From NCBI GenBank assembly GCA_963921795.1, contig OY997643.1, positions 8,649,033-8,713,032 of the forward strand: 64,000 nucleotides of DNA. The letters run 5' to 3'. This stretch comes from Nannobrachium achirus (lineage: Eukaryota > Chordata > Actinopteri > Myctophiformes > Myctophidae). The position numbers were made by a program, and so were the translations under genes. Below the pieces are notes generated by a model. The model did no database searches and was not told the origin of the DNA. It saw nothing but the letters and a program-made list of their open reading frames with translations. Below, piece by piece: positions 22,085 to 33,194 of this stretch (position 1 is the first letter of the stretch; each line of letters starts with the position of its first letter).

Positions 22085-22830
22085 GGACTATTTACAGGGA
22101 GATCCGGAAGGAAGATGCGAGGGTCCTGTCGTGGGGTGGGGGGAGGGGGCTATTTACAGGGAGTTCCGTTGAATTTGATATGCGGTCCTCGTGATGGTGG
22201 GGCTATTTACAGGGAGTTCGGGAGATTTGATGCGCCGACTCCGTAGTGAGAGGGGATTGTGGGTGGTCCGAAGGACGGGTTCGTAGGTCAGCGTGGGGAA
22301 TGCGAGCTATTTACAAAAAAAGAAAAAAGAAAAAGAAGGGGAAAGAAAATAGGAAAGTGGTCCGGTGAATTGATACACGGTACCCAGAGTGATGGGGAAG
22401 GGGGGATTTTGTGAGTGGCCCGAGGGGCGAAGTGGGCTGCTGACAAGGGGAGAGGCGAGCTCTTTACCAGGAGTTCGGGTGAATTGATGCGCCGACTCCG
22501 TGGTGAGGGGGGATTTTTTGTCGGTGGTCCGTGGGGCGGGTTCCATCCGATGGTGGTGGGTGGGGGACGTTGTTCCGCGTGAGGGAGGCGAGCTATATTG
22601 CCCAGAGGTCCGGTGAATTGATGCCGGTACCCGTGTTAGTGGGGAGGTGGGCTAACGACAGGAGGAGAGGCGAGCTATTTACAGGGAGTACGGGTGGATT
22701 GATCCGCCGACTCCGTGGTGAGGGGGGAAATTAGTTGGTGGTCCGGAGGGCGGGTTCCGTCCAGTGGGGTGGGTGGGGGTCGTTGGCCGGGCGGCGGAAG
22801 GGGCTATTTACAGGGAATTTCGGGGATCCG
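22085..22830. repeat. diverged tandem repeats with GCTATTTACAGGGAGTTC
   Basis: GCTATTTACAGGGAG or a close variant occurs at about 22088, 22150, 22202, 22674 and 22803, and TTGATGCGCCGACTCCGTGGTGAG at 22215, 22482 and 22700. The spacing varies from 50 to 150 bp. The strand of origin is unknown. Confidence 0.7.
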
Positions 22831-22844
22831 AGGGGTGGGGCTTA

Positions 22845-24490
22845 TCAGCGGGCGTGAGTGGTGGCGTGGTGCAGTGGTCCGGTGTGGGTTGTATCCTGGG
22901 TGGGGGGACCCGCCATGTCCAGGCCAGAGCGCCAGTGGTTCCAAGTCTCGCGACCCGTGCTTTCTGTCCAGTGGACTCGGTCCACTGGGTTGGTCGCGAA
23001 GAGGGCTCGGGGGAGAGTCGGAAGGGTGGGGAACTCCGTCGAGATCAGGCCGTTTAGGGTGTGGAGAGTGTTTTTCTCCGCGAGGGGGAGGCTCAGGGAG
23101 AAATTGATGAGGGGAAAATAGATGGAGGCGTTGGGGAAGTGTTGGTGGGCCAGGTCGTGGAGTCTTCTGAGGGTGTGTCTGATGACATCGGGTGAGGCCC
23201 TGGACGTTCACCAGTTGATTCCGAAAGAAAACACAGCCCTCTTGGTGTGGGGGAAGGGATCTGTGAATTTGGCCATTATTTCGGCGGCGGCCGCTATTGT
23301 TGCCCCGGGGTAAGAGTCGACCTGCACTCTGTCGTCGTGAATGAGGGGAAGGTTCTTCAGGTTGGAATCCCCGACGATTAGCACGGCGCGTCTCGGGCGT
23401 AACCTCCAGGCCGATTTGGGCGTGTGTATTTTCCGCATGTGTACGGTCAGAAGGTGGTGGTTGAGTCCGTTGGTCCAGGGGATGGTGCGGTCAGTTCGTG
23501 TAGGGGGGGGCATTAATAGGCTGACACTGGGAGTGTCCTCCTCGTTGGTCGCGGGTATGGGGGATGAGGGGCCCGAGTTTGTGGGGGACTCCCCCACTGC
23601 GGTGGGTTCGTCGTCCGGGAGCAGGATCAGGGAGCGGGCGGTGAGAGCCGTCATGGTAGAGGTCCTTGGTGGGCCCTGTCCTGCGGGTAGAACTTCAGAT
23701 ATCTCTGACGCCGTTGGGGAGGGGGCTGCAGCGGGCCTTACGGGCGGTCGTTGGGCCGCCGTTTTATTTTTTTTTAGTGGCGCTCCAAGATTTCATATCC
23801 TTTCTGGAGCCAGGTCTCCGAAATCTCCGTGAGTGCCCGACTCGTCTCCTGGGAGGGGTTGCTGGGCATGAAAGAGGCCTTCAGCTGTAGTATCTTGTCA
23901 GAGTAACCCTCAGGGAGTAGGCCGTGGCGTGTGTAGGTGGTGATGCCGTCCAGCCGGTGGGACGCCATGACCAGGTCTGTTAGGGTCTTGGTGACCACCT
24001 CCGTGGGACCCTCTACTCCGGATTCCAGTTCGGTGGATGAGGCCGTTTCGAGGGCCGAAGAAGAGGTGGTGGTTTCGGGCCGTAGGTCCGACTCCAATCC
24101 CAGTTGTTGTACGGGGGCGGGGGGTGCAGGTGGGTGTGTAGGGGGGATTGTTTGGGGTGGGTTGTTGTTTTCGGGGACGGGTCGTCCGGACTCCCGAGGA
24201 CGTTGGGTGAGGGGGCGGCGTGTTCTGGGCCTGGGTGCGTCGCGAGGTTGCCTGTACTTGGGCGGACTGCGTGGGGAACGGGGCCTAGCGGGGCGGAACT
24301 CCATCAGGGGTCTGGGAGGGTCCCAGTATTCCGGCGATCCGCGGCGGCGCCTGTCCCGGTCTTCGCGGCGGTAATAGGTAGGGCGGGGGTCATGGTGGTA
24401 TGGCTCGTAATAGTGATCGCGAGCCCATCTGGGGTCGGGCCGTCGCCGGTGGTCATGGTGGTCCCGGTAGTGAGGCCTTCGAGAGTCCAT
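22845..24490 (-). pseudogene. retroelement ORF1 with SGNH/GDSL-type esterase domain, decayed
   Basis: The N-terminal 239 residues (24490-23774) are very Arg/Pro/Tyr-rich. After a frameshift near 23770, close to an A9 run, the esterase domain follows. It holds VGDSN (block I, nucleophile Ser), SYPGA (block II), FSFGINW (block III, G-x-N) and NPVDRVHWT (D-x-x-H, catalytic dyad). A TGA at 23208-23210 interrupts it just after block III. The frame ends at 22845. Esterase-type ORF1 proteins of this arrangement occur in fish and amphibian non-LTR retrotransposons (CR1- and Tx1-related groups); no reverse transcriptase follows here. All four SGNH blocks survive despite the two lesions. Confidence 0.6.
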
Positions 24491-24560
24491 ACCTGGGAGG
24501 TGGGGTATGGGAGAGAAGGGGCGTGGGAGTTAATTAGAGGTAAGTATAATGTGTTTTTTA

Positions 24561-24562
<2 letters not shown>

Positions 24563-24636
<74 letters not shown>

Positions 24637-24690
24637 TGTGTGTGAGTATGCATGTGTATGTGTGCATACATGCGTGCGTGCGTCCATGTG
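24563..24690. repeat. (TG)n(TGCG)n compound microsatellite
   Basis: A TG run of about 35 bp followed by about ten TGCG units and degenerate TG. It lies directly upstream of the ORF1 relic on the minus strand. Confidence 0.95.
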
Positions 24691-24723
24691 TTCCCTGGAC
24701 CACACTTTGAGAACCAGATAAAT

Positions 24724-24782
24724 AGCCGATCTACAAGCTCACAAAGTTACACAGTGCAACTTATTGTGAGCTTGTAAATTAT
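24724..24782. repeat. palindrome of the GATCTACAAGC family
   Basis: Left arm AATAGCCGATCTACAAGCTC, right arm TTGTGAGCTTGTAAATTATG; 13-bp core match, spacer about 15 bases. Confidence 0.75.
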
Positions 24783-25876
24783 GTGAGACCACTGACTCAG
24801 CACTGTAATTAAAGTTAATAAGGAGCACCTTTGCTTCTGAGCTGTAGAACTGTTTGTTCAAGATATAGGCCATATCCATTGGTTTGAATAGGGAGCGCAA
24901 GTGTACGAACTGATCGCTCTCCCGGAAACACGAAAAGTTGAAAACACATAGTCTTTGCTCGGGGAGTGGCTTTAGAGATTGCTCTACGAACGTTGCGATT
25001 CTGATGTTAAAAGGATCAATTATGTGCGCATGAGAGCAAGCTAGAAATGTTTGGGGGAAAATAAAGAAAAATCTGAAAACCAGAAAAAAATGAATGGAGG
25101 CGAATGGGGGGTCTGAGCCGCGACCCAGCACTCAGAGGGCCATAGATGAAATTCTGTAAGTCTCTGTTTTATTTTAGTCGCACTTTACGAAACACGACGA
25201 GCGTGGCTAACATTTTTGGCCGTGAGGACGATTCGTTCAGAGAACTTCATGACTTTAAGAAAAAGTCTCCCACACTCTAGCCACACTCTAGGAATGGTTT
25301 TCCCGCCAAAAATACCCCAAAACCACTCTACCTTTGGACTGCGATTGTGAAAGAACGGTATGACGTTTTCGAATACCGTTTGAACCATGAAGAAGTACAA
25401 AAGCGTGTGAGCGTTTTTCAAGTTTGAATCGCGTTCCTACGTAAAAGTATGCCAGAGTAATGAGGCTATAAAGTTTTGTGAAAAAGTGAAAATTTGAAAG
25501 TCAGATCCCATTCGAAAGATTTATGAATAAAGTTAAATATATCAAACAGTATATATATTTTTTTAATTTCTAAAACAACAATGAAACTTCAAACCTCACT
25601 GAACATTTGAAAGTTGGAACAAGGTTTTTATTTGAAAGTATGAAAGAGATATAAGAGCACAAAGAATGTGCGCCAGAAAAGTGGGCACTTTTCTACATAG
25701 ACTCCCATTATAAGGAGGAAAAATAAAAGTTTAAAAGTTAAATATTTCCAAAAATATGAAATATTTTGAAAAGAAAAATACAAGCACACATCACTGTAGA
25801 AAGCTGAACATGTTGAAGTTGGAACAAAGTTTGTAGCACAAAGTAGGAGGGAGTTGAAAATCGCCGAAGAAAGATA
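24783..25876. other. no supported feature
   Basis: AT-rich single-copy-looking DNA. The frames at 24739-25131 and 25185-25421 lack recognisable domains or splice context. Confidence 0.5.
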
Positions 25877-25976
25877 TAAACTGGGGTAGAACAAGGTGGA
25901 CTCGCCTTCAGCGAGCCCACAATAAATATAAACTGGGGTAGAACAAGGTGGACTCGACTTCAGTGAGCCCACAATA
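25877..25976. repeat. tandem 49-bp repeat, two units
   Basis: TATAAACTGGGGTAGAACAA through GAGCCCACAATA is present twice in a row with three differences. The GCGAGCCCACAA end recurs at 46860 and 59225. Confidence 0.85.
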
Positions 25977-26160
25977 ATAAGCCTATAGTCTATGATAAGC
26001 CTCTTCATATTGCTCATTGCTCCATAAGGGTAAGCAGGGCTAGCAGAATCACCTATGATAAGATAAGATGTTTATGGTCACTACAATAGCAGGGTTATCA
26101 CGATACACTGTGTTTTCGGTGCGGTACTTGGAAGCGTTGCGACTAGTTGTCAACCAATCT

Positions 26161-26216
26161 GAGTTCCCAGAGGTTCTTTTTCTCGCCACTAGGGGGGCGA
26201 GAAGAACCTCTGGGCC
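26161..26216. repeat. hairpin with arms CCCAGAGGTTCTT / AAGAACCTCTGGG
   Basis: The stem continues with TTCTCGCC/GGCGAGAA, about 20 bp in total, around a short ACTAGGG loop. Confidence 0.85.
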
Positions 26217-26404
26217 AAAACTATGATATTCCTGAGCAGGAAGTTGTCCCAGGCTCAGAATCTGAGCTGGGACAATACAGGAAGTAGAGCCCTGTGCAAA
26301 CCTTCAAACCATTCAGAACAGAAACCAACCAAAAACACTACAACAATAATATGCAGCCCATGTTTCAAGGTGAATCCTACCAGACTAGTTGTCAACAGAC
26401 AAAC

Positions 26405-26695
26405 ACGGGAGAGTGTTTTCTGCTGGTGTTTCAGTCCAAGCGTATTAAAGGGTGCGTTCGGAAATACGCACCGGGTGTGGTTAGGGTTAGGGGTTAGGGT
26501 TAGGTTTAGGCATAGTTTTACTGAGGTTAAGGTTAGGGTTAGGCATAGTTTGACTGTGGTTAGGGTTAGCATTAGGGTTAGGTTTAGGCACTCACACTGA
26601 CCACACACCCGGTGCGCATTTCCGAACACACCCTTTGATACACTCGGACTGAAACACCAGCAGAAAACACTCTCCCAGACAAACACAGACAGTGC
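26405..26695. mobile_element. fold-back element with TTAGGG-type core
   Basis: Arms of about 75-80 bp (26405-26478 and the inverse at 26600-26695) share GAGAGTGTTTTCTGCTGGTG, TTTCAGTCC, AAAGGGTGTGTTCGGAAAT-like and CACCGGGTGTG. The core 26479-26590 consists of TTAGGG/TTAGGGG/TTAGGTTTAGG repeats. Confidence 0.8.
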
Positions 26696-26879
26696 ATAAA
26701 CGGCTGGATACTGGATTACACTGACACAAACACACTGGAACAATTCAGAAGCACCTACGGTAATTAGAAAATATAACTAGTACACTTGTGTATGTTAATC
26801 TGACATTAGTAGAATGTTTACTTCTTGGACATGCATTTGTGGCAGGTTAATGAGGTTATTTAATATGGGACTTTGACAG

Positions 26880-27115
26880 CTTGCTTCTTCTGGTTTGGAC
26901 CTGAAGGGCGGGGTGTCGTCAGCGACGGCAGCAATTCAGGACAGCCTGTTCTGAGAACCTGTGAAAAGCTTTTAACCTCTGCATTCCCAAAAACAGAGAA
27001 AGACACAATGGTCAGAAATGGGACTTTGTGAGGATAGAAGGTGACAGTGGGACCCCAAAAAAAGGTTTTAAAAATGGAAAAGTGAAAATTTATGGTGTAT
27101 CACCTTTAAAGTGCG
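26880..27115 (-). repeat. dispersed repeat R1, copy 1 (reverse)
   Basis: The reverse complement matches 34918-35150 and 39229-39425. It contains GGGACCCCAAAAAAAGGTTT, AAATGGGACTTTGTGAGGAT and ATGGTGTATCACCTTTAA (plus-strand reading). Confidence 0.8.
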
Positions 27116-27786
27116 GGTGCCATGATTTATTCCCCCTCTAAAACATGATTATCAACTATTATGATTATACTAGGAGGAAGATTTTCTCCAAAAAAGTGTA
27201 CAGAAAGAGTTAAAATTATGTTTTTATGTGGCCACACCCCCAGTTCATTAAGTATGCCTGGTTGTCATGGTGGGTGGTGACCCAGCTGAAGTTAGCCACA
27301 CCCCACAGTGTCGGGTGAATGGTAATTAGGGGAGGAGTTGATTGTGTGATGTAATAAGTATAGGTGTTTGTGGAACGGCACATCTGACCCAGCAGGTGGC
27401 ATCCTCCAGCTAAAAACCCAAATAAAAAGAGAATGCATAATCGCTCATAACAACCACACCAGGGGGTCTAATGAAGTACTGTCAACCTCCTAGACACATG
27501 AAAACCACAAAAAGTACAAAACTATGGCACCACCTCTTTAAGGACTGTAACAATTTGAGGTACTTTACTTTACTCGAGTATTCCCATTTTTCAATATGTG
27601 AACTTCTAATCCACTTACTCTCAAAGGCGAATATTTTACTTACTCCAATAGAATAATTAATATATGTACAAGTTACGTTTAACCCTATTGGCCCATTTTA
27701 AATACTGGCTATTCAAATATATTCTTTAAAAGATTGCTACTTTCACTTCTGTAAAAATGATGGGTATACTTCATATTCCTCCACTG
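27116..27786. other. no supported feature
   Basis: AT-rich, with short reading frames only. Confidence 0.5.
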
Positions 27787-28035
27787 CCTTCCGGGAAGTA
27801 CCACTGTCCACAGCTGTGGTAGCCCCCCATCCTCCAGCCGAGAGCTTGGTGCTCTCCAGGTCGGGTGACACCATGCCTACCTCCATGTCACCCACCCATC
27901 ATTCAGCAGAGGACTGGGAGGGAGAATATTCCCAGCAGGAAAGTGGTGTCAGCCAACATGGAGAGCTCCATGTCAGCCCAATGCCCAGCAGAGAACTTGG
28001 AGGAAGACCAGGAACCGGGACCAGCACACAGCGGT
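27787..28035 (+). CDS. exon-like orphan frame, unidentified
   Basis: Frame from about 27796 to a CG|GTAATA donor-like end near 28034. It encodes Pro/Ser/His-rich residues (PTSMSPTHHSAEDWEGEY near the middle). A second frame is also open over the same stretch, and an internal imperfect 55-bp duplication is visible. This may be an N-terminal exon of a lost transposon gene; no domain is recognised. Confidence 0.2.
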
Positions 28036-28585
28036 AATAATGCAATAACACATTAAGAATGTTCATGTCCAAGTGGTTTGAGAAGCTGTGTCTTGGTACA
28101 CTTTCTCTTAAATCTGTTTTTCAGTGATTCTTGGTAAAGGGAAAAACAGGAAAGGGGCAGGAGGCCCTCCCTTGAAAAGGGTGCCAAAAAAAAGCAGCCC
28201 ATGAGACGGTAATTTAGTACAGTACTCTGAACTTTCTCTATTGTTTTAGGCTCAAACCATAGAAATGCAATCATTCAAATATCTATGCTGCTATGATAGA
28301 ACACCATATTTAGGCCTGTTTGGGGGACACAGACTGAAGTTGATTGTTCAAAAATGGCACATCTAAAACCAAAACAAGAAAAGGAGTGGAAAATGGGACA
28401 TTCGGTGTACTGAGTACTTAAATTAAACATTTTATACTTTTACTTAACTAAACTATCTGGGGGAGAAAGCGGCGAAAAGCAGCCACTGGACAGAATGTGG
28501 CGCATGAGATTGCAAATTAAGTAGGCCTACTATTCTTTGAGAGTGCCTTATTACAAACCCTGTTGCCTCTTTTATACGTTGGCAA

Positions 28586-28792
28586 TTAAAATATAGCAGA
28601 TCTAAAAAAGGAAAAAGATAAATGAGGAAAATAAATTAATGGGGCATTCGGTGTAATGAGTACTTTCATACCTTGCGCTGTTGCTACTTTACTTAACTCA
28701 TTAAAAGCCTCAGAAATTAACGGATTCAAATATCCAGAATGTGTATGATCTTTCGCAAAGTAAAGCCCTGCTTCATCAAACAAGGCCGTCAC
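28586..28792 (-). CDS. exon-like orphan frame, unidentified
   Basis: Encodes ALFDEAGLYFAKDHTHSG and ISEAFNELSKVATAQG before a GTATGA donor-like site near 28670. No clear acceptor upstream and no family match. Confidence 0.15.
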   Translation of the reverse strand: MTALFDEAGLYFAKDHTHSGYLNPLISEAFNELSKVATAQGMKVLITPNAPLIYFPHLSFSFFRSAIF

Positions 28793-28802
28793 ACAAAAGT
28801 AG

Positions 28803-28879
28803 TGAAAACAGCAGATCTACAAGCATACAACGCCTCGCACCCGCGAGGCGTTGTGTGCTTGTAGATCGGCTGTTTTCAC
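28803..28879. repeat. palindrome of the GATCTACAAGC family (best copy)
   Basis: Arms GATCTACAAGCATACAACGC and the exact inverse. The symmetry extends outward through AGTGAAAACAG/CTGTTTTCACT and inward through CTCGC/GCGAG, giving about 33 bp per arm. Confidence 0.9.
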
Positions 28880-29746
28880 TTGTTTAAATATTTTATTTTT
28901 TTTACCTTTTTTTCACCCAACAACGACGATATCTTAAACCAAATATCCACCGGGTCAAAATGACCCGAACAGAACGAAGGTGTAGTGAATCTGAACAGAA
29001 CTTAAGGGTTAACTGTCGCTGGAGTAGCGGGATCGCCACCATGGCCCCCTGCAATGTTGTGGCCCTCGGCTTGGTACCCTAGACATAATTCGGCCCTTGG
29101 AGAAAACGAATTGGGGAACCCTGGTGTACTGTATGTGGGGGTAAAAAGAATGTTGATAATCTCTTTCAAAATACAATTTACCGGTATACTGTAGGTGTTT
29201 AATAGTAGGCATAAAGCCAAAAGGTTGTGGTCTAAACTCTTAAGCCTTTGTAGCTGTATCCTCGACTTCCGAACAGAAATACGCTGTAGGGTGCGGATGG
29301 GAACAATGAAGCTCACAAACAATGACTTCAAGCTCAAAGTGGTGCAGTATGACTTGTAGGAGTCTTGTATTCCAGTTATCTATGCCCTATCATAGGTCAT
29401 AGGTGGTGTAGGGGTATTTTTTTTTTTTTTTTTACAAATTTAGTAATTGGATTAACCCTTTCCAAGCCACGGGGAGCCCCTTAACACTCATGTCGCCAAA
29501 CTCGTTCAGGGACGAGTTATGGCCACTAGATGTCCCCCTGCCACAGGAAGTTATATTGTTCAGGGACGAGGCAACAAACAGTTAACTTTTTGAGACTGCA
29601 GCTTCCCTTTGCATGCCCTGAATCCATTACGTCACCCAGCCAGTGCAGGAAGCCCCTCTGGCTTTCCCCTCACGGAAGGACTTTACATGGCTTTAGATTC
29701 TACTTTGAAACATAAGAACGGCTTTATCTGAGAATGAGATAAAAAC
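28880..29746. other. no supported gene
   Basis: Contains a T18 run at 29418 and short frames only. TTAACCCTTTCCAAGCC at 29453 resembles a TTAA-element end (compare 36250), but no partner end was found. Confidence 0.45.
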
Positions 29747-29754
29747 AGCCCCAT
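29747..29754. repeat. target-site duplication, left (AGCCCCAT)
   Basis: Exact 8-bp copy of 34683-34690. Confidence 0.93.
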
Positions 29755-29999
29755 CAGGGGCGCAATTGGCATTCTAAAAGTGAAGGGGATATATCTGGGA
29801 GGTATGTGCACGCGCATAGCGCGCGCGAAAATCTTTGGGGTATCCCCCCCACTTTTGGTGATATCCCCCCCACTTTTGCCCCGAGGAGGGGGGGACATAT
29901 CCCCTCCACTTGAGCTGAATTACACAGTTGTTTTACGCAGATTTCAAGGCATTTTTAGAATGAAATACACATGAATTCATTAAGTCTGTATTAGATCTT

Positions 30000-30005
30000 T
30001 TTATT
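30000..30005 (-). terminator. AATAAA polyadenylation signal of the hAT transposase gene
   Basis: Lies 74 bases downstream of the stop codon on the minus strand. Confidence 0.6.
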
Positions 30006-30078
30006 GAAGGAGTAACAGGCCAAGAGCTGCAGCACTTTTTTTAACCCCAGGTGGCCGGGCTCACTGGGGACAGGGAAG

Positions 30079-32322
30079 TCACTGACCAGGGGTAGGCTCC
30101 ATGTAGGAACCAAATAACAACCTCCTCCTATCATTACTCTGCACAAACTGTTGAGCAATGTCTTTTCTGTCCAATTTATCCAGCCTGTCTTGGTGAATGT
30201 GGCACACAGCAACACCATTGAGTCTTTTCTGAGTCATTGTAGATCGCAACCATGTTTTCAATCTACGCAACGCACTGAAGCTGCGCTCCGCCTCAGCAGA
30301 TGAAACAGGCACCACCAACAACAATCTGACAAGTGTCTCTATATCCTTGAATAGCCCACGCGTCTCAGGATTCATTTCTTGTAGAATTTTCACAGCATCT
30401 GCAGTTGTTTTTACTTTGTACTGTTTAAACATGGCCAATTGAATTTCCAATTTGTCTTTATCCAGTTCTGGGTATTTGCAGACAGTGTCATTAATAGTAC
30501 CAGTCAGGAGTGTGCTTTCCAGTTGTTTCACACTTTCTATGCCTTCTTGCGCAAATCTCTCACTCAGTTGTGCATCTGCTGTATCCAACAAACTGTAGAA
30601 CTGCGTTCTGTAAAACTCTGAGGCAGATGTTGGAGTGTAAGCAGCAGCCGGCCCAGAATATCTTTTGGGGGGCTTGCACGTGCGTGGCAAAACAATGGGC
30701 TCTAGAGACAGTTGTTCACACACAGCTTCTGCCTTCTTAAATACTTTTTCAAAGTGGTCAGAGTCCCTTTTTGTCTTCAGGTGGTCTTGGACTGTGGAGA
30801 CTAGAGAAACCATACCTGCCACTGTCTGGCTTCTTTTTTGTAAACTGACATTTAGCATCTCTAATTCACCGATAACCTCTTTGCCAAGCATTAGGCCAAG
30901 TACAACACTTCCTTGTCCTAATCTGTCATGCAAGCCCTGTGCCCTGCTATCAGTGCTGCTACCAGATGTTGCCTTCTCATTCAGTGCTTCCAACACTGTG
31001 TTGTACTGGGTCAAAACAGCTTTAATGGCAGACAGTCTAACAGTCCATCTGGTGGGACATAAAGGCCTGATTACAACGATTGGGTTGACTGGCCTGTCAT
31101 CGTCACCATGACCCGCAGCAGCAATCGTTTTGAATGTGTTCTTCAAATTACCAGACTGTGAAAAGAAGGTTCCAAGTTCATGAATACAATCAAGGGCGCT
31201 ACTCACAACAGGGGCGGCTCTGCATGCCTGTTGTGTAACCAAATTCACACAGTGGGCTGTGCAGTGTACATATGCTGCGAGTGGCTGTGTTTTACGGATT
31301 ATTGCTTGTGTACCTTTGAATCTACCTGCCATATTTGCAGCACCATCATATCCCTGGCCTCTAAGGCCTGACACAGGCAGGCTCAGCCTCAGTAGCACAT
31401 CAAAGACAAGCTTGGCCAGTTGTTCACCTGTTGTTGATGTTGTTTCAATTAAACCGATGAATACTTCATGCACAATCAAGTCATGGTCAACATAGCGCAA
31501 GCATATGGACTCCTGCTCAGTACCACACACATCCTGTGTCCCATCCATCACTACTGAAAATTGAACCACAGGAAGTTTCTGTATTTCTGCAACAATTTCT
31601 CTTACAATTGCTGTGCTCATTAAATTGATCATTTCGTTCTGACAGAGCCAAGAAGTGTACATTTCTCTCTTTTTAGACAACCACAGTTTTAAAGACTCAT
31701 CACCCTCAGCTTTATAGTCTAAGGTGTGGTCTAGGTTTCCTTGGCGATGAGCATGCCCCCTATAGGCCAAACCTTGTCTTCCCAACAATACCACCCCACC
31801 AAGAACTTTTAGTAGGTTAGCTCTGTTTTCTTTTTGTTGTGTTGTGATTGCACTGTTCAGCTGGGAGTGAACCGTTCTGTTTTCATGCAACACAGTTTTC
31901 ATTGCAAGTTTGTGGCAATCTGACTTCTCATGAATTGTAAATTTCTCAATTGCTTTTCTCCAATTTGAAAACCCAGTCGTAACAAAGGCAGTCTCTATGT
32001 TCTTAGCTTGGGTAGGTTTGGCCCTCTTAAAGTACTTTGAGCAGTGAAAGCACAGAACACCATCAATGCCTGGAATGAAATGAAGCCATCTGTACTTTTC
32101 ATACCAGCTTTTTTGAAATTTTAATACTCTTTTTTTCTTGCCACAAACTTGCTTTTTAACATGCTTTGGATTTGGTTGGTTTGGCTTGGTGAACATTTGA
32201 CTGTCCTCAATTTCAACCTCCTCTGACTCCTCTCCTGTGTCTTCTTCCGTCTCCCCTACACAAGGTCTCTTTTGCCGAGGTCGTACAGCCATCTCCTCTG
32301 AACTGGAGTCATCAGAAAGGAC
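30079..32322 (-). CDS. hAT transposase exon 6 (main coding exon)
   Basis: Starts after a GCATCAG acceptor with VLSDDSSSEEM, holds the zinc finger, the catalytic core and the dimerisation domain, and ends in TGA... at 30079. The open frame extends 29 codons upstream of the acceptor by chance; the matching start of exon 5 (VLSDDSSSEEMAVR) supports the splice site. Confidence 0.88.
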   Translation of the reverse strand, partial: VLSDDSSSEEMAVRPRQKRPCVGETEEDTGEESEEVEIEDSQMFTKPNQPNPKHVKKQVCGKKKRVLKFQKSWYEKYRWLHFIPGIDGVLCFHCSKYFKRAKPTQAKNIETAFVTTGFSNWRKAIEKFTIHEKSDCHKLAMKTVLHENRTVHSQLNSAITTQQKENRANLLKVLGGVVLLGRQGLAYRGHAHRQGNLDHTLDYKAEGDESLKLWLSKKREMYTSWLCQNEMINLMSTAIVREIVAEIQKLPVVQFSVVMDGTQDVCGTEQESICLRYVDHDLIVHEVFIGLIETTSTTGEQLAKLVFDVLLRLSLPVSGLRGQGYDGAANMAGRFKGTQAIIRKTQPLAAYVHCTAHCVNLVTQQACRAAPVVSSALDCIHELGTFFSQSGNLKNTFKTIAAAGHGDDDRPVNPIVVIRPLCPTRWTVRLSAIKAVLTQYNTVLEALNEKATSGSSTDSRAQGLHDRLGQGSVVLGLMLGKEVIGELEMLNVSLQKRSQTVAGMVSLVSTVQDHLKTKRDSDHFEKVFKKAEAVCEQLSLEPIVLPRTCKPPKRYSGPAAAYTPTSASEFYRTQFYSLLDTADAQLSERFAQEGIESVKQLESTLLTGTINDTVCKYPELDKDKLEIQLAMFKQYKVKTTADAVKILQEMNPETRGLFKDIETLVRLLLVVPVSSAEAERSFSALRRLKTWLRSTMTQKRLNGVAVCHIHQDRLDKLDRKDIAQQFVQSNDRRRLLFGSYMEPTPGQ

Positions 32323-32483
32323 CTGATGCACATACAGTATGAGATAAAGTTCTCTGGTCAAATCAATGTTCAAAATACTGTCATAAAAAACAAAAAACAA
32401 ATACCACATCTACAAGCTCAAAATGCAATGCAGTGTGACGTATTTTGAACTTGCAGATCTGCTATTTTTTGTGTGGAATTATG

Positions 32484-32543
<60 letters not shown>

Positions 32544-33097
32544 TATAGACTGAAGTAATTAATGCAGGTACATTTTTGGAATTCTAACAGCTCAAATAAA
32601 TTATATATCACTGGATATTAACCTGTGGGCCACATTAAGTGAAGGCACATGGGACTAAACAAGAAAGCAGTTATGGAGTCTCACCTGTAGTGGTCCATCC
32701 TGGTCATCCATGCGGCTTGGGCCTCCAGTCTCCTCTGACTCCTCTCTCTTCTCTTCTTCCGTCTGCCCTACACAAGGTCTCTTTTGCCGAGTTTGTAGTC
32801 GTACAGCCATCTCCTCTGAACTGGAGTCATCAGAAAGGACCTGATGCACATATGATGAGAAAATGTTCTCTGGTCAGAGCAATGTTCAAAATAAACATAA
32901 GTGTCTAATTATTCACAACTTAAACCAGGACTGAGGACAGGTAGCTGTAGAGAGTAGCTGTAGTTCCAATCCACACCAACATTGCACAATGCAAATACTG
33001 TCAAAAAAAATAAAAAAGCACATCTACAAGCTCAAAATGCATTGCAGTGTGACATGTTTTGAGCTTTTGTGTGGAATCATGAACATGATTGCGTGTG

Positions 33098-33194
<97 letters not shown>

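Larger units (their letters stand above)
32323..32684. other. intron 5 of the hAT gene, with nested palindrome and (AC)n
   Basis: Contains a GATCTACAAGC-family palindrome at 32406-32466 and an AC run at 32485-32540. The same two landmarks occur in intron 4, showing that one intron arose from the other by tandem duplication. Confidence 0.8.

Noticed and set aside
20788..23890. Many overlapping frames of 80-270 codons on both strands
   Set aside because: Caused by high GC and few stop codons in tandem repeats; apart from the esterase ORF1 on the minus strand, none shows a domain or consistent codon usage.
26479..26590. TTAGGG repeats as a chromosome end
   Set aside because: The repeats are short, degenerate, enclosed in inverted arms and flanked by ordinary sequence on both sides.
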